This document shows positions 1 through 9,135 of a stretch of DNA of 64,000 nt, one piece after another (the stretch's first letter is position 1; every line of letters begins with the position of its first letter). This DNA is from Eutrophocola salsuginis. GTDB taxonomy: Bacteria; Pseudomonadota; Gammaproteobacteria; Pseudomonadales; Pseudohongiellaceae. Where the stretch lies: positions 1,984,001-2,048,000 of the forward strand of contig JAYQTB010000004.1 in the NCBI GenBank assembly GCA_038147195.1, written 5' to 3'. Both the position numbers and the translations under genes were made by a program. The notes below the pieces were generated by a model, which had not been told where the DNA came from, did not search any database, and saw only the letters and a program-made list of their open reading frames with translations.

Positions 1-493
1 CGTACATGTCTCGGTTGATCTGGTCTACTTTGTCATCCATATCGATCACTTCGTTAGCGAGATTCATATCCAGCTTCACCAGCGCATCTAGGGATTTCCT
101 GACCATGGTACGCACCAGGTTGGGCAGGTCGTTGACGAATTCAGGCAGGGTCGGCAGGGGTTCTTCCAGCATCAGTTCACCAGCACGCTTGGCAATATTG
201 GTGGCGAAATCCCCCATGCGCTCGAGGTCATTGTTCACTTTCAACACTACCACGATAAAGCGCAGGTCTACTGCAACAGGCTGGTGCAGCGCCAGGATCT
301 TCAGGCAGTCTTCCTCGATCTTCACTTCCATGTCATTAATTATGTTCTCCTGCTTGAACACTTCATCGACATAGGCAGCTTCGCGGTTGTTCAGCGCTAA
401 GATCGCGTTGTTGATCGCGGTTTCTACGAGGTTGCCAAGCTTTAGGACCTCCTTTTTAAGCTTGTCGAGATCGCGGTGCAGGTGTAATGACAT
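1..493 (-). CDS. phoU: Phosphate-signalling protein PhoU, cut by the window edge
   Basis: PhoU couples the PstSCAB transporter to the PhoR kinase and keeps the Pho regulon off when phosphate is plentiful. The gene starts at an ATG at 493 and runs leftwards off the window, so only about the first 164 residues are visible. They begin MSLHLHRDLDKLKKE and contain the helical PhoU pattern with the acidic metal-site segment KVNNDLERMGDF near residues 80-92. The gene lies 29 bases downstream of pstB on the same strand, the usual last position of a pst operon. Identity is secure from sequence and context; the C-terminal half cannot be judged. Confidence 0.93.
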   Translation of the reverse strand, partial: MSLHLHRDLDKLKKEVLKLGNLVETAINNAILALNNREAAYVDEVFKQENIINDMEVKIEEDCLKILALHQPVAVDLRFIVVVLKVNNDLERMGDFATNIAKRAGELMLEEPLPTLPEFVNDLPNLVRTMVRKSLDALVKLDMNLANEVIDMDDKVDQINRDMY

Positions 494-522
494 GACAGAT
501 GTTTCCCTTAATAACTTGATTG

Positions 523-1329
523 TTAACCGAAACGGCCGGTGACGTATTCTTCAGTACGCTTGATCGCCGGGCGCGTGAAGATGCGCTTGGTTACGTTGAA
601 TTCTATCAGGTCACCCATCTCCATAAAGGCCGTATAATCGGAAATCCTCGCAGCCTGCTGCATGTTGTGTGTGACGATGACGATGGTGTACTTCTCTTTC
701 AGTTCGAACATCAGGTCTTCTATACGTGCCGTTGAAATTGGGTCCAGTGCCGAACAGGGTTCATCCATCAGCAGCACTTCCGGCTCCATGGCCAACGCCC
801 TGGCGATGCAAAGCCGCTGCTGTTGTCCACCTGAGAGGTTGAGGGCGGAATCGTGCAGCCTGTCTTTGACTTCCTCCCACAGCGCCGCCTGTTTCAGCGA
901 TTTTTCCACCAGCTCGTCGGTGGAATCCTTGTAACCGTTGATTAGAGGCCCCCAGGCGATGTTGTTATAAATGGATTTCGGAAAGGGGTTCGGTTTCTGG
1001 AACACCATGCCGATGCGACGCCTGACTTCAACGGGATCGACGTCCTTGCCGTACAGGTTTTCATCCGCGAACAGCAGTTCACCATCCACGCGACAACCAT
1101 CGACGAAATCGTTCATTCGGTTCAGGCAGCGCAGCAGTGTACTCTTGCCGCAGCCCGAAGGACCGATGATGGCGGTGATCTTGTTACGGCGGATATTAAA
1201 TGACACATCATTCACCGCCTTCTTTTCAGAATAGAAAATACTTACATTGCGCAGTTCAAGTACGGACTTCTTGTTCATTCCGTCCAGAGTCTGCTCTTCT
1301 GTCATTGAAGGATCCGGAAACTGATTCAT
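523..1329 (-). CDS. pstB: Phosphate ABC transporter ATP-binding protein PstB
   Basis: ATPase subunit that powers high-affinity phosphate import from the cytoplasmic face of the PstCA channel. The 268-residue product has Walker A GPSGCGKST at residues 56-64, the PstB-type signature LSGGQQQR, Walker B VLLMDEP and a switch His in VTHNMQQ. An N-terminal tail of about 20 residues precedes the ABC domain; an internal Met at residue 18 (MNKKSVLEL) is an alternative start giving the more usual length. The start codon shares one base with the pstA stop (TAATG), so translation is probably coupled. Identity is very secure. Confidence 0.97.
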   Translation of the reverse strand: MNQFPDPSMTEEQTLDGMNKKSVLELRNVSIFYSEKKAVNDVSFNIRRNKITAIIGPSGCGKSTLLRCLNRMNDFVDGCRVDGELLFADENLYGKDVDPVEVRRRIGMVFQKPNPFPKSIYNNIAWGPLINGYKDSTDELVEKSLKQAALWEEVKDRLHDSALNLSGGQQQRLCIARALAMEPEVLLMDEPCSALDPISTARIEDLMFELKEKYTIVIVTHNMQQAARISDYTAFMEMGDLIEFNVTKRIFTRPAIKRTEEYVTGRFG

Positions 1330-2207
1330 TACTTCAATCTCCGCTCTGTCTTGTTACGAATGTAGATAGCTGTAGCATTCATGATTAACAGTACTGCAAG
1401 GAGGAGGATGATACCCGCGGCGGCAAGTTCATGGAACTCTTCCTGCGGTCGCGATACCCAATTGTAAATCTGTATTGGCAATGCCGTGAAGGCGTCCATG
1501 GGACCTTCCGGCAGGAAGGCGACGAAGGTCAGCGCGCCGATCATGATCAGCGGTGCTGTTTCGCCAATGGCGCGCGACAACGCCAGGATCACACCGGTCA
1601 TGATGCCGGGAAATGAGGCCGGCAGCACGTGTGCCCAGGTGGTCTGCCACTTGGTGGCACCCAGCGAGTAGGCCGCATAACGAATACTCTGGGGCACGGT
1701 CTTGATTGCCTCGCGGCTGGCGATAATTATGACAGGCAAGATCAGCAGGCTCATGGTCAATGCGCCGGAAATCAGGCTGCGCTCCAGCGCCAGGTAACGC
1801 ACGAAGATGGCAAGGCCAAGAATGCCATAAACGATGGACGGCACACCTGCCAGGTTGGCGATGTTAACCTCGATGATCTTGGCGCTCTTACCCTTGCCAG
1901 CAAACTCTTCCAGGTACAAGGCAGTGGATACTCCTACTGGTATGGAGATTAGAGCCACCAGGCCGATCAACCACACCGTGCCCACCAGTGCTGACTTGAT
2001 ACCGGCCCGTTCGGGGAAACGGGATGGGAAGCTGTTCAGGAATTGCCAATCCAGCCAGCCGAAGCCGTCAATCGAAACTTCATAGAGGAGGACGCCCAGC
2101 AGCAGCACGCCGGTCCAGGTGATGGCAGCGCAGAACCTGGCAAAGAATTTCGCCTTGCGGTGGCGCCTGACCAGGTTGCGGTGTTCTTGTTCAGAGGTTA
2201 ATGGCAC
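1329..2207 (-). CDS. pstA: Phosphate ABC transporter permease PstA
   Basis: Inner-membrane permease that pairs with PstC to form the phosphate channel. The 292-residue protein starts with a basic cytoplasmic tail (residues 1-20), then about six hydrophobic segments, and carries the permease coupling motif SRAIGETAPLIMIG near residue 215 that contacts PstB. Length is close to the family norm. The gene follows pstC by 19 bases and overlaps pstB by one base, as expected for the pstSCAB order. It should respond to PhoB through the promoter ahead of pstS. Confidence 0.96.
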   Translation of the reverse strand: MPLTSEQEHRNLVRRHRKAKFFARFCAAITWTGVLLLGVLLYEVSIDGFGWLDWQFLNSFPSRFPERAGIKSALVGTVWLIGLVALISIPVGVSTALYLEEFAGKGKSAKIIEVNIANLAGVPSIVYGILGLAIFVRYLALERSLISGALTMSLLILPVIIIASREAIKTVPQSIRYAAYSLGATKWQTTWAHVLPASFPGIMTGVILALSRAIGETAPLIMIGALTFVAFLPEGPMDAFTALPIQIYNWVSRPQEEFHELAAAGIILLLAVLLIMNATAIYIRNKTERRLK

Positions 2208-2226
2208 GTAATAAACCTTTCAGATA

Positions 2227-3186
2227 TCAATCGTAGACTTCCCGGAAGCGGTTAAGAATCACCTGGGAAACAATATTGATCACCAGGGTGATGAAGAACA
2301 ACAGCGTGGCGACGGCAAACAGGGTCTGGTAGGCGATGCCTCCGGTCGGCGTATCACCGAGGCTCACCTGTACAATATAAGCGGTCATGGTCTGGATGCT
2401 CTCGAACATGCTCAGGGACATGTTGGGCGTCTGCCCTGCAGCCAGGGTTACGGCCATCGTTTCTCCGATGGCACGGGAAATTGCCAGCAGGAAAGACGCC
2501 ATCACGCCGGACAGGCCGGCGGGCACGACGACTCGTGTGGTCACCTCATAGGAGGTTGCACCCAGCGCATAAGCGCCCTGGCGCAGGCTGACCGGAACCG
2601 CCCGCAGCGCATTGTCGCTGAGCGTCGCGATCATCGGCAGGATCATGATGCCAACCACGATAGCGGCGCTGAGTGCGTTAAACACTTGGATATCCGGTAT
2701 CACGCTTCGCAGTGACGGCGTTATGAAGGTCAGCGCGAAATAGCCATAGACCACCGTCGGTATACCTGCCAGGAGTTCAAGGACCGGCTTGATGATGCGG
2801 CGTACGCGGTCAGAGGCGTATTCACTCAGGTAGATCGCACTCGCCAGTCCGGTGGGTACGGCAATAATGGCAGCGCCGACGGTGACGATCATCGTACCCC
2901 ATACCAGGGGCAGAACGCCGTAGGAAGAAGGTTCGAACAGCGGGGTCCAGGTGGTACCCAGGAAGAATTCTCCTGGGGAGACGGATTCAAAGAAATTCAG
3001 GGTTTCCGACAGCAGCAGGATTACGATGACTGCCGTGGTGATGATGGAAACGAAGGCGCAAAGCCCAAGCCAGCCCTTGATTAGGAATTCGCCCCAGCGG
3101 ATACCGGATTTCTTGATGGAGGCAGCTGCCCGCGGGACATCATATATCTCGGCTACCGGGGTATCCGTTTCTAGTTCTTGGATCAT
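2227..3186 (-). CDS. pstC: Phosphate ABC transporter permease PstC
   Basis: Second inner-membrane permease of the phosphate importer. At 319 residues it has the usual family length. A soluble N-terminus (residues 1-40) is followed by about six membrane segments and the coupling motif AISRAIGETMAV near residue 235. An AAAGG ribosome-binding site lies six bases before the ATG at 3186. The gene is 85 bases downstream of pstS and 19 bases upstream of pstA, all on the minus strand. Identity is secure. Confidence 0.96.
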   Translation of the reverse strand: MIQELETDTPVAEIYDVPRAAASIKKSGIRWGEFLIKGWLGLCAFVSIITTAVIVILLLSETLNFFESVSPGEFFLGTTWTPLFEPSSYGVLPLVWGTMIVTVGAAIIAVPTGLASAIYLSEYASDRVRRIIKPVLELLAGIPTVVYGYFALTFITPSLRSVIPDIQVFNALSAAIVVGIMILPMIATLSDNALRAVPVSLRQGAYALGATSYEVTTRVVVPAGLSGVMASFLLAISRAIGETMAVTLAAGQTPNMSLSMFESIQTMTAYIVQVSLGDTPTGGIAYQTLFAVATLLFFITLVINIVSQVILNRFREVYD

Positions 3187-3271
3187 GAAAAACCTTTGCC
3201 GAAACCAGTCAGGGCAGGTTGGGGATATTAGCCTTTAAATCACCAGAGTTTAACAAAATTTCATTAAGGAA

Positions 3272-4243
3272 TTAGAAAGCGGCGAGCTTTTCCCGGGATT
3301 CCTGATACATTTCCTCAGGCAGCTCGATGTAACCCACTTCACTGGCCAGAACGCCCGCATTGTCAATGTAGAAATCCACGAATGCACGGACTTCCGGACG
3401 CGCCAGGCTGGCCGTATTGAGGTAGATGAAAATTGGTCTTGAGAGCGGGCTGTAGGTACCGTCATTGATGCTGGTCGATGTGGGAACAACCGGGCCGTTG
3501 CCACCATCGATGGGGATGACCTTCAGCTTGTCCTGGTTCTCAACGTAATAGGCGAATCCGAAGAAACCCAGTGCATATTCATCGCCCGCGATACCCTGGA
3601 CGAGGACGTTGTCATCTTCGCTGGCGGTGTAATCGGGACGTGAAGCACCGGATTCACCATTAACGGCTTCGGTAAAGTAATCGAAGGTGCCGGAATCCGT
3701 GCCGGGGCCATAGAGCCTGATCGGGGCGCTGGGCCAGTCGGGACGGATATCGTCCCAGCTGTCCACGGTTGAGCCTGGCTGCCAGATTTTCTGCAGTTCC
3801 GCCACGGTCAGTGAGTCGACCCAGTCGTTCTGGGGATTGACCACGACTGACAGCCCGTCGAAGGCGACCGGAATTTCCAGGTAATCGATGCCATTTGCCT
3901 CGGCCTCCACACTTTCCGATTCCTTGATGGTCCTGGAAGCATCATTGATGTCGATTTCCTTGGCCAAGAACTTCTTGAACCCACCACCAGTGCCGGAAAC
4001 ACCTACAGTAACCCTCACGCGCGGTGCCATCGCGAGGAACTCTTCTGCAACAGCCTCGCTGATGGGATATACCGTGCTGGAACCATCGAGGGTTACTGCA
4101 CCCCTCAACTCATCACTGCCGATATTGCCTGAAGCGGCACCTGCAGATGATTCTTCGCCTCCGCCACCGCAGCTGGTGACAAGGATACCAGTGAAAAACA
4201 GCGTGAAGATTTTCAGGGTTTTAAGCATGTTCAAGGTGTTCAT
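3272..4243 (-). CDS. pstS: Phosphate-binding lipoprotein PstS
   Basis: Phosphate-binding component that delivers phosphate to PstCA. The 323-residue precursor has a signal peptide ending in a lipobox (ILVTSC), followed by a Gly/Ser-rich linker (GGGGEESSAG), so it is probably a membrane-anchored lipoprotein rather than a free periplasmic protein as in Escherichia coli. Phosphate-contact motifs are visible: DGSSTVYPI near residue 53, GVSGTGGGFK near 82 and PGTDSGTFDYF near 175. It is the first gene of the pst operon and has a candidate Pho box about 65 bases upstream. It belongs to the type with DGSSTVYP and a short C-terminus. Confidence 0.95.
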   Translation of the reverse strand: MNTLNMLKTLKIFTLFFTGILVTSCGGGGEESSAGAASGNIGSDELRGAVTLDGSSTVYPISEAVAEEFLAMAPRVRVTVGVSGTGGGFKKFLAKEIDINDASRTIKESESVEAEANGIDYLEIPVAFDGLSVVVNPQNDWVDSLTVAELQKIWQPGSTVDSWDDIRPDWPSAPIRLYGPGTDSGTFDYFTEAVNGESGASRPDYTASEDDNVLVQGIAGDEYALGFFGFAYYVENQDKLKVIPIDGGNGPVVPTSTSINDGTYSPLSRPIFIYLNTASLARPEVRAFVDFYIDNAGVLASEVGYIELPEEMYQESREKLAAF

Positions 4244-4306
4244 TTATCACAGGTCCCCTAGGGAAGAGATTAAGCTAACTTTTGTATGGCTTATTTTCAC
4301 ATTACT

Positions 4307-4325
4307 CTATTAAGATTTCATAAAG
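4307..4325 (-). promoter_or_regulatory. Candidate Pho box upstream of pstS
   Basis: Read on the minus strand, the site is CTTTATGAAATCTTAATAG. Two CTT-initiated 7-mers are spaced 11 bases apart, the geometry of a PhoB site (7-4-7). It matches the classical CTGTCAT repeats only partly. Its place 65-80 bases ahead of pstS and beside phoBR supports the call, but no -10 element stands out clearly. Confidence 0.35.
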
Positions 4326-4461
4326 ATACGAATATCTTTTGCTAAATCCCAAAAGTTGGATGAACAAAAATGGTCCGGAGGCAGGGGATTTGCGCCCTGC
4401 AGGCCCAGGATTCAGTACAAATTTATACTGCCTTAACCTGAGCTTTACTAAATATTTAAAA

Positions 4462-4492
4462 CTTAACATTCTCTTCATTTGATCTTAATAAT
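4462..4492 (+). promoter_or_regulatory. Candidate Pho box and -10 of the phosphate porin
   Basis: CTTAACATTCTCTTCATT at 4462-4479 has two C/T-rich 7-mers at 11-base spacing, followed after six bases by TAATAAT (4486-4492), which fits a -10 element. In PhoB-dependent promoters the Pho box replaces the -35. The porin ATG is 57 bases downstream of the putative -10. The match to the consensus is weak; the call rests on geometry and on the identity of the gene. Confidence 0.35.
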
Positions 4493-4548
4493 TCTCTGTG
4501 ACAATCCGCAGCAATTTCTAGGGCCTGGACCAGCGCGGAGTCATCCTA

Positions 4549-5994
4549 ATGAAAGAAAAAACCCTTTCACGATTAAATCAAGCCCTTTTTGCGGCCACCT
4601 TATTGAACCTCACGCAGGCTGCTTTCGCCGCAGACGTGGAGTTACTTGATATTCTTCTGGGCAATGGCGCAATTACCCAGGAGCAGTACGATAACCTCGT
4701 AGCCAGGGACTCGATCAGCAGTGAAGACCTTATCATTGCGCGGCCAAGTTCAGAGACCTCGGCAACCGAGGTCATAGACCTGAACCAGCGAATCGCATCA
4801 CAGGTCAGTGAGTACATTGATGAAGAATTCCCAGTCAAAGCCAGCCAGACGAGCAGTGGCTTTCGCCTGGCCACACAGGATGGCAACTGGCGTACCGAGG
4901 TACAGTGGCGATCTCAACTGCGATTTACCACGCCTTACAGGTCCGATCCCAGGCAGATTTCGCACTTCAATGCTGAAAACCAGAACAATTTCGAGGCACG
5001 CCGTTTACGTATGAAGGTGGGTGGCCATGGCTACCGGCCCTGGCTCAGCTATTACGCGGAAATAGACTTTCAACCTTCACGTGACGTCGATGGCGATAGC
5101 TCCGCTGCCAGTGCCAGAGTCATCGACTGGCGTCTCGACATCGCGAAATGGGACTGGGGCGGCATTCGTGTTGGTCAATGGAAAGTCGACCTCAACCGTG
5201 AACGCGTGGATTCCTCAGGCAGGCAACAGTTCGTGGAACGTTCCATCGCCAACCGTGTCTTCACCATCGACCGACAGGTGGGTGTCCAGGTTAGGGGCCA
5301 CGTCTTCAAGGAAACACCGGCGGATATGCGCTTCTATGCCGGCGTGTTCAATGGTGAAGGCCGAGGTGTCAACAACACAGACAACAACATGATGTACATG
5401 GGCAGGCTGCAGTGGAACTTCATGGGCAGGGATCTAGACTGGCGCCAGACCGATGTCGAATATACAGACCGCCCCACTGGCAGCTTTGCCCTGGCCGGCA
5501 TGACCACGACAGGCGCCTGCACTCGCTGGTCATCTTCGGGATGCGGCAATCTCGATGGCTACGCAAGCCCTGCCGCAGCAGCCCCCGATCAGTACGATAT
5601 TGAACAGTATGTTCAGGAATTTGCCTTCAAGTACCGTGGCTTTTCGGCTCAGCAGGAATACCACCGCAAGACCATCAACGACACCGTGAATGGCGCCGAA
5701 CATGAACTGACTGGTGGCTATGTCCAGGCCGGTTATTTCTTCCACAACGTTTTTCCGGAGTTTCCGGAAGAACTTGAGCTGGCTGTCCGATATGCCTTCG
5801 TCGATGAGCCGAACAAGACAGATCTCTTTCTTGAGAATGAACGCACTGAAGCAACCATTGGCGCCAACTGGTTCTTCAATGGCCACAACAACAAACTGAC
5901 GCTGGATTTTTCCCGCCTGGATCTGGACGATTCTTTCCTGGGCATCGGCGAGTCTGATAACCGTTTGCGCTTCCAGTGGGACGTGTCGTTTTAG
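4549..5994 (+). CDS. Phosphate-selective porin (OprO/OprP family)
   Basis: Outer-membrane channel for phosphate or polyphosphate, of the Porin_O_P family. The 481-residue precursor has a signal peptide (about residues 1-28, cleavage after AFA). A short helical segment follows (LLDILLGNGAITQEQYDNL), as in OprP-like porins with an N-terminal coiled-coil or SLH-like part. A long beta-barrel rich in alternating aromatic residues comes next, ending in a C-terminal Phe (WDVSF). It is divergent from pstS and faces phoR, so it belongs to the phosphate block. Substrate specificity (phosphate, pyrophosphate or another anion) is inferred from family and context. Confidence 0.9.
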   Translation: MKEKTLSRLNQALFAATLLNLTQAAFAADVELLDILLGNGAITQEQYDNLVARDSISSEDLIIARPSSETSATEVIDLNQRIASQVSEYIDEEFPVKASQTSSGFRLATQDGNWRTEVQWRSQLRFTTPYRSDPRQISHFNAENQNNFEARRLRMKVGGHGYRPWLSYYAEIDFQPSRDVDGDSSAASARVIDWRLDIAKWDWGGIRVGQWKVDLNRERVDSSGRQQFVERSIANRVFTIDRQVGVQVRGHVFKETPADMRFYAGVFNGEGRGVNNTDNNMMYMGRLQWNFMGRDLDWRQTDVEYTDRPTGSFALAGMTTTGACTRWSSSGCGNLDGYASPAAAAPDQYDIEQYVQEFAFKYRGFSAQQEYHRKTINDTVNGAEHELTGGYVQAGYFFHNVFPEFPEELELAVRYAFVDEPNKTDLFLENERTEATIGANWFFNGHNNKLTLDFSRLDLDDSFLGIGESDNRLRFQWDVSF

Positions 5995-6025
5995 CAGAAA
6001 TACCGAACAGTCGCCTAGCTGACGT

Positions 6026-6059
6026 AAAAAGGGGCTTGTGTATGCAGGTCCTTTTTTTT
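6026..6059. terminator. Possible bidirectional terminator between porin and phoR
   Basis: AAAAAGG at 6026-6032 and CCTTTTTTTT at 6050-6058 can pair around a loop of about 18 bases that has a little internal pairing. The long T run follows the structure in the porin direction and the A run serves phoR on the other strand. The stem is short, so the call is tentative. Confidence 0.4.
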
Positions 6060-6063
6060 GGGA

Positions 6064-7854
6064 TTAGGAAACGTTTAACGTTGCCTGTGGCAACCTGATA
6101 GTGAACGTAGAGCCCATACCGAGTTGGCTTTTGACACTGACGCTGCCACCATGTTTTTCTGCAATATTCTTCACGATGGACAAGCCCAGGCCGGTGCCGC
6201 CCAGGCTCTGTGAACGTGCCTTGTCCACGCGATAAAAGCGCTCGAACACCCGTTGCTGGAACTGGGGACTGATACCTATACCGGTGTCGCTGACCTGCAG
6301 TACAGCAAACCCGTCTTCCTGGAAGACCCTGACCGTGATTGTGCCGGAATCCGTCGTGTACTTGATCGCATTATCGATAAGGTTATCGAGCAACTGGCTC
6401 AGGTTCTGGCGGTCACCCATGACCATGACTTCCTTTTCAGGTAACTCTGCATCCAGGTCTTGTCCCTTGTCCTCGGCGACGACCTGCCCGGCCCGTACCG
6501 CCTGCCTGGCCAGGTCGGCAAAATTGATGCGGGTGAAATCTTCCTGGTTGTGACTGCTTTCCAGACGGGAAATGGTCATCAGGTCGCCCACGAGCTGCGA
6601 TAGGCGCAGGCTCTGCGCGTGCACGCGCCCGATAAACTGCACCATGGTTTGCCGGTCGACTTTGTCATCCTCGAGAATGGTTTCTGTCAATCCGCGAATC
6701 GCAGTGATCGGCGTCTTCAGCTCGTGGGAAGCATTGGCCACGAAGTCGGTGCGGATACGTTCGAGGTTCTTCAGTTCGGTGATGTCGTGTAATACCAATA
6801 CGGCACCGATGGGCTCACCATCGTCATTGCTCAAGGACGCTGCATAGATATCCACGACCAACTGGTCCGATTCACGATTCAAGCGCATCTGGGCCTTGAT
6901 CACGGACTGCGTGGAGATCGCCTGGTCCAGGGCGTTGAGGATTTCCCGGTTGCGCACTTCCTGCCAAAGCGGTTTGCCTATAGATTCCTTTTCGTTCACC
7001 TGCAGCAGCTTGGCTGCCGCTTCGTTGATATGCAGGACGTTCTGGTCCATATCGACGTCAATGACCCCCTCCACCATGCAGGTAAAGACCGTGGACAGGC
7101 GATTACGATCAGCGGTGACATCCGTGACGCGACGCGCTGAACTGCGGGCCATCTGGTTGATGGATTCCGCTAGTTTTTTTAAGCCTACGGAATTGCCTTC
7201 CGGGATACGCCTGGCGAAATTACCGCGCGAGATCTCCTCGGTTACCGCGGTTATATCCTCCACTTTCGCGGCCTGGCGGGCGGCAAGATAAAAGGCAATA
7301 AGCAAGGCAACAAAAGAAATGATCGATGCATTACGAATTATGAACATATGTGACTGACGGATTTCTGCCGCAAGATCTGCTTCTGACATGGCTACCCGGA
7401 CGAATCCGCCGAGCTGCCCGCGGATTTCTACTCGCTTCGCCAGGTACCTGAAGCTTTCTTCCAGGGTATAGCTATAGCGCTGTGCCGCGCCACTGCCGTT
7501 GGCCAGGGCGCTTTGCACTTCCGGACGGCGGAAATGGTTGTCCATGCTGAAGGGGTCTTCATGAGAATCCGCCAGCACCACGCCGTTTTGATCGATGATC
7601 GTTATGCGCAGACCCGAGATCAGGGCGACGGAGTCTGCAGTTTCCCGCAGGCCCTGGTAGTCCAGATTCCCTATGGCGGTGCCGGCATATAGCGCCAGAC
7701 TGTCGGAGGTAACCTCCATGTCTCGGCGGACTTTTTCCTGTACCTGCTCACTGTTGCTCGGTACCAGGGAAGCGGCAAACAGGAAGGTGGCCACCAGAGC
7801 CACAGCCACATAGCCCAGGTAGGTACGCCAGAAATAATGTGACTTCAGGAACAT
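6064..7854 (-). CDS. phoR: Phosphate-regulon sensor histidine kinase PhoR
   Basis: Membrane kinase that phosphorylates PhoB under phosphate limitation. Counting from the ATG at 7854, the 596-residue protein has a first membrane helix (12-32), an extracytoplasmic sensor region (33-172), a second helix (173-192), a HAMP-like segment (193-245) and a PAS domain (250-355). The HisKA motif SHELKTP follows (His377), then an ATPase domain with NLIDNAIKY, DTGIGI and GGTGLGLSI. A TTG at 7878 would add eight residues; the ATG is preferred because the family usually begins just before the first helix. A periplasmic sensor of this size resembles the longer PhoR of Gram-positive bacteria rather than the short enterobacterial form. 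Confidence 0.93.
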   Translation of the reverse strand: MFLKSHYFWRTYLGYVAVALVATFLFAASLVPSNSEQVQEKVRRDMEVTSDSLALYAGTAIGNLDYQGLRETADSVALISGLRITIIDQNGVVLADSHEDPFSMDNHFRRPEVQSALANGSGAAQRYSYTLEESFRYLAKRVEIRGQLGGFVRVAMSEADLAAEIRQSHMFIIRNASIISFVALLIAFYLAARQAAKVEDITAVTEEISRGNFARRIPEGNSVGLKKLAESINQMARSSARRVTDVTADRNRLSTVFTCMVEGVIDVDMDQNVLHINEAAAKLLQVNEKESIGKPLWQEVRNREILNALDQAISTQSVIKAQMRLNRESDQLVVDIYAASLSNDDGEPIGAVLVLHDITELKNLERIRTDFVANASHELKTPITAIRGLTETILEDDKVDRQTMVQFIGRVHAQSLRLSQLVGDLMTISRLESSHNQEDFTRINFADLARQAVRAGQVVAEDKGQDLDAELPEKEVMVMGDRQNLSQLLDNLIDNAIKYTTDSGTITVRVFQEDGFAVLQVSDTGIGISPQFQQRVFERFYRVDKARSQSLGGTGLGLSIVKNIAEKHGGSVSVKSQLGMGSTFTIRLPQATLNVS

Positions 7855-7945
7855 GGTTTCAATTCTGCTCCAGGGCAATACAGTTGCTCATGCAACGGCC
7901 CGGTCGTGCAAAAAAGGATTATAAAGCATGTGCACTGACGGGCGG

Positions 7946-8641
7946 TCAGGCAATATCCCTGAGGCGGTAACCCACCCCCCGGATGGTTTCGATCAGAGGC
8001 GGGTCAATATCCATTTTCTTGCGTATACCCCGGATATGGACGTCGATATTACGGTCAACCACGACCACGTCATCTCCCATGGCCCGGCTAAGCAGCTGCT
8101 CCCGGGAAAACACACGGCCCGGATTGCTGGCCAGGTAGTGCAGTAACCGGAATTCGGTAGCCGTCAAACGGATTTCATTGCTGCCGATATATACTTCATA
8201 CTTGCTGGTGTCGATCGACAGGTCGCCCACCTGAATTTTTTCCGACTGGGACACTGTGTCTACCAGTTGTCCGCGACGAAGAACCGCCTTGACTCGTGCC
8301 ACCAGTTCCTTGGGGCTGAAGGGTTTGGTGATGTAGTCGTCGGCGCCGACGCCGAGTCCAAGCACGATGTCACTTTCCTCGCCCTTGGCGGTCACCATGA
8401 TTATCAGGGTATTCTGTGAGGCCGGGTTATTCTTGATGGCGCTGCAGATCTCAATACCGTCTAGGCCTGGCAGCATCAGGTCGAGCAACAACAGGTCAGG
8501 TAATTCTTTTTCGACTAGTGACAGTCCGAGCGGGCCATTTGTTGCCGAAAAGACATCAAAACCTTCTCGTTTAAGGTTGTAACTGAGTACTTCCAGGATA
8601 TCAGGTTCGTCTTCAATTATGACTATCTTTTTTTTGCTCAT
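7946..8641 (-). CDS. phoB: Phosphate-regulon response regulator PhoB
   Basis: DNA-binding response regulator that activates Pho promoters. The 231-residue protein has a receiver domain with the phospho-acceptor Asp in LLLLDLMLPGLDG (about residue 54) and the Lys of ITKPFSPKEL near 105. A winged-helix OmpR-type output domain follows, with the recognition region VVVDRNIDVHIRGIRKK near 200. It precedes phoR by 91 bases on the same strand. OmpR-family members are many; adjacency to PhoR and the pst operon makes PhoB the clear choice. Confidence 0.95.
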   Translation of the reverse strand: MSKKKIVIIEDEPDILEVLSYNLKREGFDVFSATNGPLGLSLVEKELPDLLLLDLMLPGLDGIEICSAIKNNPASQNTLIIMVTAKGEESDIVLGLGVGADDYITKPFSPKELVARVKAVLRRGQLVDTVSQSEKIQVGDLSIDTSKYEVYIGSNEIRLTATEFRLLHYLASNPGRVFSREQLLSRAMGDDVVVVDRNIDVHIRGIRKKMDIDPPLIETIRGVGYRLRDIA

Positions 8642-9135
8642 GGACTACAGTTATCGCTAGCAGGTGGTCCGTTAAACTGCGGAAAGTATAGGAAAAAGAG
8701 TAGCACCAATCCATTAAGATTGGGTAAAGACACAGAGAGGATAGCATTTAAATTTACCTGAATTTAATCTTTATCCTTGGCCCTTCCTACCTGGCTTGTC
8801 CTCGCTATCCCCGCCAGGCTTCGGTCAAAGTGCTTCGCTTTTTTGGCCAGGAAAACCTCAGTTTTTCAAGATATCTTTATAAAGATGCCCCCGAAAGAAA
8901 AAGATGGCTCACCGGTCATAGACGATATAGTGGATCGGTTGAGAATCATGGTCATTCCCAATACACCTTTGGCATCGGAAATAGTCATCGCCGATGACCT
9001 CTTTGAAGGAATGATAAGCCCGACACGCGGCCGCAACCTTGTCGTCGACTGAAAAAAAACAAATCCATCGAGCAATTTAGCACCCTGCTGGCCGCTAGCA
9101 TCAACTGGTAATTACCGGTAAAAAATTCCTGGAAA
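8642..9135. other. Intergenic region upstream of phoB
   Basis: This is the space between the phoB start and the 3' end of the RNA helicase gene. CCAATC and GATTGG form an inverted repeat at 8706-8723, about 65 bases upstream of phoB, a possible operator. A small plus-strand reading frame at 8885-9052 (55 residues, containing RLRIMVIPNTPLASE) has only a weak AAAG before its ATG and resembles no family I recognise; it may be a decayed gene end. The rest shows no clear feature. Confidence 0.3.

Noticed and set aside
8885..9052. 55-codon frame upstream of phoB as a gene
   Set aside because: It reads somewhat like protein but has only a weak ribosome-binding site and no family match; left in the intergenic note.
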